From positions 1 to 11,089 of the forward strand of contig JAAEMD010000504.1 in the NCBI GenBank assembly GCA_024225875.1: a stretch of DNA of 11,089 bases, in the 5' to 3' direction. The notes under the pieces were generated by a model. That model made no database searches, was not told where the DNA came from, and was given only the letters and a program-made list of their open reading frames with translations. Shown piece after piece: positions 1 through 6,208 of the stretch. How positions within the stretch are numbered: position 1 is the first letter of the stretch; each line of letters begins with the position of its first letter. Made by a program: the position numbers and the translations under genes. Source of the stretch: a bacterium (GTDB taxonomy: Bacteria > Margulisbacteria > Marinamargulisbacteria > JAAEMD01).

Positions 1-2
1 AG

Positions 3-95
3 TATCAGGCTGATTGGGCTTCTGGTAAAGCTTACATAAAGCCCGATAGACTTCATTTGTTTTTGGCTAATCAGATAGAAAAAAAGGCGGCTTAA
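3..95 (+). CDS. C-terminal end of an unrecognised protein (5' partial)
   Basis: The frame beginning at base 3 is open from the left edge and encodes about 30 residues ending ...IEKKAA before a TAA at 93-95. The other two plus-strand frames close within the first 40 bases, so this is the only plausible continuation of an upstream gene. Nothing in the tail identifies a family. It converges on the minus-strand ATPase gene with only 21 nt between the two stop codons, and no hairpin followed by a T-run is visible in that gap. It may be the neighbouring gene into which the defence block was inserted, but that is inference. Confidence 0.45.
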   Translation, partial: YQADWASGKAYIKPDRLHLFLANQIEKKAA

Positions 96-116
96 GTTTT
101 GTTTATGATGGCTAAA

Positions 117-2261
117 TTACACTCTTTTCTTGACGTGACCAGAAATTTCTTTTTGTAAAAAATCATTACAACTATTATTAATATGACTTGGTATTAAATC
201 AAACTTTAAAAAATCAAGAGAATAAATATAGTCATTTTCGATATGATAAATTTCGTCTACATATTTTAAAAAAGGCTTATCTTTTATTTTATCTCTTGCG
301 TTATCAATTTCTAAATATAATCGGAATAATTGAAGTTTTAAATAATTATTTGTTTCAGTAGTATAAAATTCTAATATTTTTTCTTTTTTTAGAAATTCAG
401 AACGCATAGAATGGTAATTAAAATTATCAATATAGTCTTTAATATATCGAGTTCCATCATCAATTTTTTCTGTTGTTAATGGGATATAATCTATTTCATT
501 TTCTTCATTAATTATTTGTTTGTCGGGATTTTCTTTATTGTGAGTCCAAGAAGAAAGTATGTTATACGAATTGTTGTTATCATCGTTGGTATGTTCAATA
601 TACTTCCTTAAAAAAACAATTCTATGAATGACATTAAGAGGTTTATTTTTAGCATTCTCTTTCAGTAAAGCTACTGATGATTTTATATCTTTCCTCGATA
701 TTTCATTTTCAGATAAAAGACCATTTTGATTAGTTAAATAAGTGGCTGATACATAACCGCCAGTTGGTTTTTTATTTATTATAAAATCAATTACAGGCTC
801 AAAATCGTGAGACAGCATTAAGACAGTTTTGTTATAAAGGCTTTTTTTATTTTTATCAAAAAGTCTATTAATAACGGCATATTTTTTATGACTATCAAAT
901 GAAGAAATAGGATCGTCTAGTATAATTAATTTTGCTTTTTGACTTAATGCATAATGCATAAAAAGAACAAGTGCAAAAGCGTTTTTCTCACCCCAGCTTA
1001 AATGTCTTTTTATATTATTTACTTCGATACTTTCTTTTTCGTTTGTAATATATTTAAGGGTAGCTATAGAATCATTTTGTGATACTTCTTCGAGTGAAAA
1101 TTTGTAACTAATTCCTGCTTGCATTAAAAATGAATTTATATCTTCTATTGAGTTTTTGACAGAAGCTTTTATTGTTCCTTTCAAATCCCCTAGTTCTGTT
1201 TTCAAGCTGTTAATTTCAGATAGTAAAGAATTTATTTTTTGATTAATTATATTAACTAATTCTTTTGTTTTTTTACTATTAAAAACATCTAGCACAGTTA
1301 GTTCAATTTTTAATCCAATAACAATTTTATCAAGTGTTGATATTTCTTCGCTTGTTACAGTATGAGAATCAAAATGAATAACTTTTGTAAGTTTGTTTTT
1401 TAAATGATCAAGTTCTTCTATAAACTTACTTATATTCAGTTTAATATCTTCTTCGTCATCACTGTTTTTAATGCAATCATAAAGAATAGTTTGTTTTTCT
1501 TTGTTAATATAGGGTTCTAATTTTTCTAAAAAACCAAGCATATTTTTTGTGTTCTCTACATTTTTCTTTTTATAGGTTTCTTTGAAAACTTTTTTTTCGG
1601 CAGTGTAATTATCATTTAATTTTTCTGTGCAATAGGGACATTCAGCTATTGAATCAAAGTTAGCCCCTTTTGTTTTCCAATCTATCCAATCGATATTACA
1701 AATTTTATGCTTTAGAAAAGGTTCAAACTTACTTAGTACTTTTGGAATATTGTGTATATTTTCTTTTGGAATTAAAGCTTTAAAAAATGGATTTTGTTTT
1801 ATTGTACTATCATTATTCAATGATATTTTTGATAATACTTCCGTAAAGGTAGATAGCATCGTTTGGATATCTTCGTTTTCACCAATGCTTGTTTTTAATG
1901 CCTCTAACCTTGCATTAAGATTTTTTAGTTTTAAGTCGTAATCATCTGTTTTTATAAAAATATCAAAAGAATTAGGTATTACCTCTTTTTCTTTAAAAAC
2001 TATGTTTTTTATAAAATCCTCATCAAACACAAATGCTTTATCAAAAATTTCAGATATATCAACCAACGTCTTATCTTTTGTTCCAAAAGGTTTAAACGGG
2101 TCTAATGATTCTTTTTTGATTGAAGAATCAATAACTTTTGCTATGCTAGATTTTCCTGTTCCATTCATAGCATATTTGATATTTAAACAATCTTCTTTTA
2201 TGACTATCTCGGCATTTTTAATATTGTTACAATTTTGAATTTTTACTTTTATTTCTGTCAT
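117..2261 (-). CDS. RloC/PrrC-like anticodon nuclease: ABC-type ATPase with zinc-hook motif (AAA_13 family)
   Basis: Predicted toxin of the RloC/PrrC family, which couples an SMC/Rad50-like ATPase to a C-terminal nuclease that cuts tRNA anticodon loops during phage infection or DNA stress. Visible in order: Walker A NGTGKSS (residues 33-39); a lysine/glutamate-rich, probably coiled-coil stretch (about 105-360) interrupted by CPYC (208-211), which fits a Rad50-type zinc hook; ABC signature LSWGEKN (421-427); Walker B LIILDDP (445-451) with an SSFDS D-loop; and H-loop His485. The C-terminal part carries R552-x3-E556 and, after NILSSW, H574, matching the Arg-Glu-His triad described for PrrC and RloC nuclease domains. 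The zinc hook favours RloC over PrrC. Full length (714 aa) is close to that expected for RloC. No strong Shine-Dalgarno precedes the ATG. Base composition is much more AT-rich than in pyrD, suggesting transfer. The neighbour upstream on the same strand is a small unknown ORF; no restriction-modification genes are in view. The ATPase assignment is firm and the nuclease assignment is probable. Confidence 0.8.
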   Translation of the reverse strand: MTEIKVKIQNCNNIKNAEIVIKEDCLNIKYAMNGTGKSSIAKVIDSSIKKESLDPFKPFGTKDKTLVDISEIFDKAFVFDEDFIKNIVFKEKEVIPNSFDIFIKTDDYDLKLKNLNARLEALKTSIGENEDIQTMLSTFTEVLSKISLNNDSTIKQNPFFKALIPKENIHNIPKVLSKFEPFLKHKICNIDWIDWKTKGANFDSIAECPYCTEKLNDNYTAEKKVFKETYKKKNVENTKNMLGFLEKLEPYINKEKQTILYDCIKNSDDEEDIKLNISKFIEELDHLKNKLTKVIHFDSHTVTSEEISTLDKIVIGLKIELTVLDVFNSKKTKELVNIINQKINSLLSEINSLKTELGDLKGTIKASVKNSIEDINSFLMQAGISYKFSLEEVSQNDSIATLKYITNEKESIEVNNIKRHLSWGEKNAFALVLFMHYALSQKAKLIILDDPISSFDSHKKYAVINRLFDKNKKSLYNKTVLMLSHDFEPVIDFIINKKPTGGYVSATYLTNQNGLLSENEISRKDIKSSVALLKENAKNKPLNVIHRIVFLRKYIEHTNDDNNNSYNILSSWTHNKENPDKQIINEENEIDYIPLTTEKIDDGTRYIKDYIDNFNYHSMRSEFLKKEKILEFYTTETNNYLKLQLFRLYLEIDNARDKIKDKPFLKYVDEIYHIENDYIYSLDFLKFDLIPSHINNSCNDFLQKEISGHVKKRV

Positions 2262-2330
2262 TTTATTATTTATTATAAGGGGTTATTAAAATCAAATATA
2301 TATATTATTTGTCTTATTTCAATAATCATT

Positions 2331-2681
2331 TTATTGTTCATTTTCTTTCAATACCTTCTTAGAAACTTTGCTCACAGCATCAAACGCAATGTTATAAGAT
2401 ATGCCGTTTTGCTCACCTTTTTTTAATTTTTTATCTATCATTTGAATGATATCAGTTTTACCTACATTAACTTTTAAAAAATATGATATGTGTTTATCGA
2501 TATTAGTTTTAATCGAGTTTAAAAAGAATATTCTGTACTTCGCTTTCATTTCTTTGGTCGCTTTAATTTTACTACCAGTAACTAACCTATTAATATAAAG
2601 ATCAACCATTCCCTCTAAAGCTATATCGCCTTTTTCTATATTTTTGTTTCGTTTTTGAGACTCATACTCCATTCTGTGCAT
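2331..2681 (-). CDS. Small lysine-rich hypothetical protein, 5' end uncertain (possible frameshift)
   Basis: I do not recognise this protein. The ORF from the first ATG gives 116 residues, rich in lysine, predicted mainly helical, with no membrane segment, signal peptide or cysteine motif. It lies 69 nt upstream of the RloC-like gene on the same strand and shares its AT-rich composition, so the two may be co-transcribed and functionally linked, perhaps as a regulator or accessory factor (inference). The start is doubtful. The frame stays open without any ATG, GTG or TTG back to 2762, encoding a protein-like stretch (...KDKGIRKIVTDSGVSTKQLE...), and no Shine-Dalgarno precedes the ATG at 2681. 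A start ATG lies at 2758 one frame off, which a single-base change in an A-run (near 2748-2752) would join to this ORF. It is either a fresh frameshift, a sequencing error, or a decaying gene. Confidence 0.5.
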   Translation of the reverse strand: MHRMEYESQKRNKNIEKGDIALEGMVDLYINRLVTGSKIKATKEMKAKYRIFFLNSIKTNIDKHISYFLKVNVGKTDIIQMIDKKLKKGEQNGISYNIAFDAVSKVSKKVLKENEQ

Positions 2682-2846
2682 TACTATAAGTTCAAGTTGT
2701 TTCGTGCTTACTCCTGAGTCAGTTACAATTTTTCTAATACCCTTATCTTTCCATTCATATCTTTATTTGGTATTTTATGTTTTATAATAACTTTCAAATA
2801 AATATCAGATAATTTGCTGAAAAGTAAAAATAACATACCTTTTTTA

Positions 2847-3821
2847 TTAATTCCATTGTTTTATCTGAGTTTCTATCCATTTATAAGTTTTCTTTAAACC
2901 GTAATCCAGAGGTATGGATGGCTCCCAGTTAAGGGTGTTTCTAATAAGCGTATTATCGGAGTTGCGGCCCCGTACGCCTAAGGGACCATCGATATGTTTT
3001 ATTTTTAAATTTTTATCTGCTTTCTGCATTATCATTTCAGCTAACCTGTTAATAGATACCATTTCTGCAGAACCAATGTTAACTGGTTCTGAGTAGCTGG
3101 AGTCCATAAGTTTTCTAATACCTTCAAGGCAGTCATCTATATACAGGAAAGATCGTGTTTGCCTGCCATCCCCCCATACTTCAATTGTCCCATTATCAGG
3201 AGACTCTGCTACTTTTCGACATAATGCTGCCGGAGCCTTTTCCCTGCCGCCCTTCCATGTACCTTCTTCACCAAATATATTATGGAAACGAGCGATTCTT
3301 ATTTGTAAACCATAGTTCCTGTGATAGGTTTTGTATAATCGTTCACTAAATAACTTTTCCCACCCATATTCACTGTCCGGAGCAGCAGGGTAGGCAGAGT
3401 TCTCAGAGCACTTTGGGTTATCAGGATCAAGCTGGTTATATTCGGGATAAATACAGGCAGAAGAAGAGTAAAATATTTTTTTTGCTTTCATTTTGATACA
3501 GGTATCAAGCATATTTAAGTTAATCATAGCTGAATTATGCATTATTTCAGCGTCATGGTTGCCGGTAAATACAAAGCCTGCCCCCCCCATATCAGCTGCT
3601 AACTGGTATATTTCATCAAAATCAATGTCAGTTATTTTGAGGCAGGTTGATAAATCTCTCAGATCACCTGTAACAAAATCATCGGCAGCAGTTTTGGAAA
3701 ATTCTGGATACTTAAGGTCGACTCCTCTTACCCAGAAACCGTCCTGTTTTAATTTTTTTACTAGATGACTGCCTATAAATCCACCAGCTCCACAGACTAA
3801 AGATTTTTTTTTTCGGGTCAT
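2847..3821 (-). CDS. GDP-mannose 3,5-epimerase-like NAD-dependent sugar epimerase (extended SDR)
   Basis: Likely converts GDP-D-mannose to GDP-L-galactose and/or GDP-L-gulose in the cytoplasm, supplying rare L-sugars for glycans. The protein has the SDR Rossmann motif GAGGFIG (residues 11-17) and follows the plant GDP-mannose 3,5-epimerase pattern closely: LAADMGG (74-80), SSSACIYPE (119-127), YGWEK (152-156), RFHNIFG (178-184), GTWKGGREKAPAA (187-199), WGDGRQTRSF (216-225), EPVNIGS (245-251) and GVRGRNSDN (282-290). Candidate catalytic residues C123, Y152, K156 and K195 keep the same spacing as Cys145, Tyr174, Lys178 and Lys217 of Arabidopsis GME (from memory). The 324 aa length matches the catalytic core without the plant N-terminal extension. 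The start is supported by an AAGGAG motif 6 nt upstream of the ATG. It is a single gene here, divergent from pyrK. Another GDP-hexose epimerase/dehydratase activity is possible but less likely given the catalytic match. Confidence 0.88.
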   Translation of the reverse strand: MTRKKKSLVCGAGGFIGSHLVKKLKQDGFWVRGVDLKYPEFSKTAADDFVTGDLRDLSTCLKITDIDFDEIYQLAADMGGAGFVFTGNHDAEIMHNSAMINLNMLDTCIKMKAKKIFYSSSACIYPEYNQLDPDNPKCSENSAYPAAPDSEYGWEKLFSERLYKTYHRNYGLQIRIARFHNIFGEEGTWKGGREKAPAALCRKVAESPDNGTIEVWGDGRQTRSFLYIDDCLEGIRKLMDSSYSEPVNIGSAEMVSINRLAEMIMQKADKNLKIKHIDGPLGVRGRNSDNTLIRNTLNWEPSIPLDYGLKKTYKWIETQIKQWN

Positions 3822-3827
3822 TTAAAT

Positions 3828-3833
3828 CTCCTT
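3828..3833 (-). promoter_or_regulatory. Shine-Dalgarno of the epimerase gene
   Basis: On the minus strand this reads AAGGAG and sits 6 nt before the ATG at 3821. It is among the clearest ribosome-binding sites in the window and fixes the start of the epimerase. Confidence 0.7.
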
Positions 3834-3856
3834 TTTATCAAATGAAATCTAATAAG

Positions 3857-3939
3857 TGCCTGTCAAATAGTACCAGAGAATATTATTTCATAAATATTAA
3901 GAATCTGCTGGTAATAGATATTTACGACATTTCCAGGCA
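3857..3939. repeat. Imperfect palindrome, possible decayed relative of the dispersed repeat
   Basis: TGCCTG (3857-3862) and TACCAG (3871-3876) recur inverted as CTGGTA (3908-3913) and CAGGCA (3934-3939). The right half includes CGACATTTCCAG, reminiscent of the CGGACATTTCA...CCAG arm of the ~115-nt repeats. The arms are unequal and poorly matched inside, so this may be an eroded copy or chance. Confidence 0.2.
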
Positions 3940-3953
3940 GGTAATAGAGTGTT

Positions 3954-4067
3954 GCAGCTGTTACAGAGTAAAATGTTCGACACTGAAGTTTTCAAATGAC
4001 TTCGTTAATGTACGCCTGTACACTGTAATCAGTCATTTAAACGGACATTTCAATTTGTACCAGCGAT
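3954..4067 (+). repeat. Dispersed ~115-nt palindromic repeat, copy 1
   Basis: First of four related elements. It starts near CAGCTGTTACAGAG, contains AAAATGTTCGACACTGAAG, TTTTCAAATGACTTCG, a tip GTAC-GCCT-GTAC (4010-4021), then CATTTAAACGGACATTTCA and GTACCAGC. The two ends are inverted copies of each other (AAAATGTtCG against CGGACATTT). It is the most degenerate copy at its outer ends (GATAG instead of TATAG). It lies in the 525-nt divergent spacer between the epimerase gene and pyrK. Apart from copies 1 and 2 and a weak palindrome, I see no gene in 3822-4346. Confidence 0.8.
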
Positions 4068-4120
4068 AGATTTTTAATATTATATATGAAATTATTGTTT
4101 TTTGGTATTTTTCTAAAGTT

Positions 4121-4235
4121 ATAGTTGATCCAAAGTAAAATGTCCGACACTGAAGTTTTCAAATGACTTCGTTTATGTACGGCCAGTACACTGCACTCAG
4201 CCATTTAAACGGACATTTCATTTCGGATCGGCTAT
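4121..4235 (+). repeat. Dispersed ~115-nt palindromic repeat, copy 2
   Basis: Same orientation as copy 1 and about 55 nt downstream of it. The ends are ATAGTTGATCCAAAG and TTTCGGATCGGCTAT, so the terminal inverted repeat here carries GATCC on the left matched by GGATC on the right, while other copies carry GTACC on the right. The interior keeps AAAATGTCCGACACTGAAG, AAATGACTTCGTTTATG, the tip GTAC-GGCCA-GTAC, and CATTTAAACGGACATTTCA. It lies between the epimerase gene and pyrK and ends 111 nt before the pyrK start. Confidence 0.85.
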
Positions 4236-4346
4236 ATGATAGTAGATGCAGATGTGAAATTTAATTATTAAGAGTTTACAATATAAGAAAAAATATGTAG
4301 CCTTGTTCCGTTATATAAATAAAAAAGTCAAAAGGTGCATTAATCA

Positions 4347-5096
4347 ATGATATTTCAGGATAGTTATGAGGTTGTCAGGAACAGGGAAGTTGCTGACGGC
4401 TATTTTAAGATGACGTTAAATGCAGATAGTATTGCAGCCAGTTGCAGGCCAGGGCAGTTTATTAATTTAAAGGTTAATGATGGAATGGAGCCATTATTAA
4501 GAAAGCCTTTTGGAATTTATGATGTTAATGGTTCTCATATTTCCATTTTATATAGAGTAAAAGGTCGGGGTACTGCTTTATTGTCCAGATACAGGCAGGG
4601 AGATCAGATAAATATTCTGGGACCGTTGGGAAATGGCGTGTATGTTGAGCCGGAAGATAAAAAAACTGCTGTTATTGCAGGAGGTGTTGGTTTAGCAGCC
4701 CTGGGGCTCATTGCAAAGGGGATGCCGGGTAATTTTGATTTGTTTTTTGGGGTCAGAAATGAAAGAGAGATCATAGAGCAGGAAAAATGGCAGGCTCTGG
4801 CAAATTCAGTTTATATCAGTTCTGATGATGGTTCAGCAGGCGAAAAAGGATTTATAACAGACTTGTTTGCCAGACAAGTTGATTATTATGACCGTATATA
4901 TTGCTGTGGTCCGGAAATTATGATGAAGAAAATTTATGATTTATGTAGCAATAAAGCTAAAACATACTTTCTGTTAGAAGAATATATGGCCTGTGGAACA
5001 GGTATTTGTATGGGATGTGTTTGTGAGACACGGGATGGTTATCAAAGAGTTTGTAAAGAAGGCCCGGTTTTTAGTGGGGAGCAAATAAAATGGTAG
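4347..5096 (+). CDS. pyrK: Dihydroorotate dehydrogenase B electron-transfer subunit PyrK
   Basis: Iron-sulfur flavoprotein that passes electrons from the FMN of PyrD to NAD+ in class 1B dihydroorotate dehydrogenase (cytosolic PyrD2-PyrK2 complex, pyrimidine synthesis). The 249 residues show the ferredoxin-reductase fold: a FAD-binding barrel with RKPFGI (52-57) and GRGTALL (73-79), a nucleotide-binding AGGVGLA (111-117), CCGPE (186-190), and a C-terminal [2Fe-2S] site C216-x4-C221-x2-C224-x11-C236, the spacing expected for PyrK. AAAGGTG (4331-4337) lies 9 nt before the ATG. The last codons overlap the start of pyrD, the usual translational coupling of this pair. No other pyr genes are in view. 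Confidence 0.95.
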   Translation: MIFQDSYEVVRNREVADGYFKMTLNADSIAASCRPGQFINLKVNDGMEPLLRKPFGIYDVNGSHISILYRVKGRGTALLSRYRQGDQINILGPLGNGVYVEPEDKKTAVIAGGVGLAALGLIAKGMPGNFDLFFGVRNEREIIEQEKWQALANSVYISSDDGSAGEKGFITDLFARQVDYYDRIYCCGPEIMMKKIYDLCSNKAKTYFLLEEYMACGTGICMGCVCETRDGYQRVCKEGPVFSGEQIKW

Positions 5097-5947
5097 ACCT
5101 TCAGAAAAAACTGGTATCACCGGTAAAAATTGGTAATAAAGAGTTTCCCTGTCCGATCTGGCTTGCTTCTGGTACAGCTGGCTTTGGGGAAGAGCTTGCT
5201 GAATTGATTGATTTTAATAGACTGGGAGGGATTGTTTTAAAGGGCACTACTTTATATCCCCAGGAAGGGAACCCTCCCCCGAGGCTGGTTGAAACACCGT
5301 CCGGTTTAATAAATGCTATTGGGCTGCAGAACCCTGGTCTGGATGTTGTATTAAATGAAAAACTTGAGTTTTTTAAAAATTATAAAGTGCCGGTGATTTT
5401 AAATATTGCCGGTAAGAATGAAGATGAATATGAAATTATTGCAAAAAAAATATCAGAAAGCACTGGTCTGCAGGCAGTGGAAATTAATATGTCCTGCCCT
5501 AATGTCAAAAAAGTGATGGATAATGGAACAGATCCTGACTGGGTTGAACGTGTAACAAGAAAGGTGAAAAAGAACCTGGATATTCCTGTTATTGTTAAAC
5601 TTACTCCGAACATAACGGATATTACAACAATAGCTGCAGCTGCTGAGGCAGGTGGAGCAGATGCTGTATCACTGATTAATACCTTAAAAGGTATGGTTTT
5701 TAATATTGAGACTCAAAAACCGGTTATTGCTAATAAAATTGGTGGCTTGTCAGGGCCTGCGATTAGACCTGTTGCTGTTAGAATGGTATATGAAGTAAAA
5801 CAGAGGGTTAATATTCCTGTGGTCGGTATGGGCGGGATAATGAGAAAAGAAGATATCTTTGAATTCTTTTGTGCTGGTGCTGATTTAGTACAGCTTGGTA
5901 CAATTAATTTTGTTAATCCTGCGGCGATAAATGATTTTTTTAGTTAA
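5090..5947 (+). CDS. pyrD: Dihydroorotate dehydrogenase B catalytic subunit (class 1B PyrD)
   Basis: FMN enzyme oxidising dihydroorotate to orotate, with PyrK as its NAD+-linked partner. A TIM barrel is evident: N-terminal LASGTAGFG (25-33), LKGTTLYPQEGNPPPR (50-65), NAIGLQNPG (75-83), catalytic-cysteine loop NMSCPN (133-138, C136; class 1 enzymes use Cys here), VKLTPN (169-174), SLINTLKG (194-201), SGPAIRPVA (221-229), GMGGI (246-250) and the phosphate-binding VQLGT (267-271). The start overlaps pyrK by 7 nt. At 285 aa it is some 20-25 residues shorter than typical class 1B enzymes (about 300-311) because it ends soon after NFVNPAAI, just after a run of seven T. Shifting frame at that run does not restore a longer tail, so the short C-terminus appears genuine. 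All active-site segments are present. Confidence 0.94.
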   Translation: MVDLQKKLVSPVKIGNKEFPCPIWLASGTAGFGEELAELIDFNRLGGIVLKGTTLYPQEGNPPPRLVETPSGLINAIGLQNPGLDVVLNEKLEFFKNYKVPVILNIAGKNEDEYEIIAKKISESTGLQAVEINMSCPNVKKVMDNGTDPDWVERVTRKVKKNLDIPVIVKLTPNITDITTIAAAAEAGGADAVSLINTLKGMVFNIETQKPVIANKIGGLSGPAIRPVAVRMVYEVKQRVNIPVVGMGGIMRKEDIFEFFCAGADLVQLGTINFVNPAAINDFFS

Positions 5948-6073
5948 ATAACTGTTTGCTGTTTTTTCGTAATAACTGATCCAGTTATAATAAAGCAGGG
6001 TTAGTTGCTGTGTTTGATATTTAATTAAATAAGGTTACAATAGTTTGATTTTATGGGGAACCAGGTGTGCAGT

Positions 6074-6188
6074 ATAGCTGGTACAAATTGAGCTGTCCGT
6101 TTAAATGGGGAAGTGCAGTTTCACAAACGTACATAAACGAAGTCACTTGAAAACTTTAGTGTCGGAAATTTTACTCTGGCACAGCTAT
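6074..6188 (-). repeat. Dispersed ~115-nt palindromic repeat, copy 3 (inverted)
   Basis: The only copy in reverse orientation. On the plus strand it begins ATAGCTGGTACAAATTG and ends TCTGGCACAGCTAT, with CCGTTTAAATG, ACATAAACGAAGTCACTTG and GTGTCGGAAATTTTACTC inside. Its tip (around 6120-6130) has lost the GTAC/GTAC symmetry seen in the other copies. It ends just 20 nt before the mltG start codon, so it probably lies within the mltG promoter or leader. Confidence 0.85.
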
Positions 6189-6197
6189 ATTAGAATT

Positions 6198-6203
6198 AAG
6201 GAT
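6198..6203 (+). promoter_or_regulatory. Shine-Dalgarno of mltG
   Basis: AAGGAT sits 5 nt before the ATG at 6209, between the end of repeat copy 3 and the gene, and supports this start. Confidence 0.5.
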
Positions 6204-6208
6204 CATAT

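Noticed and set aside
3842..4069. 75-residue plus-strand open frame in the epimerase-pyrK spacer
   Set aside because: It runs straight through repeat copy 1, has no ribosome-binding site, and its composition is explained by the palindromic repeat; no protein family is recognisable.
4275..4318. Promoter for pyrK from TTTACA and TATATAA
   Set aside because: The two boxes are about 31 nt apart and no properly spaced partner exists for either, so no promoter is called.
5380..5613. Minus-strand open frame inside pyrD, and similar frames within the ATPase, epimerase and gmhB-like genes
   Set aside because: These are antisense shadows of well-supported genes, with no recognisable motifs or ribosome-binding sites.
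5972..5988. Rho-independent terminator after pyrD
   Set aside because: The hairpin is only 7 bp, AT-rich, and is not followed by a T-run on either strand.
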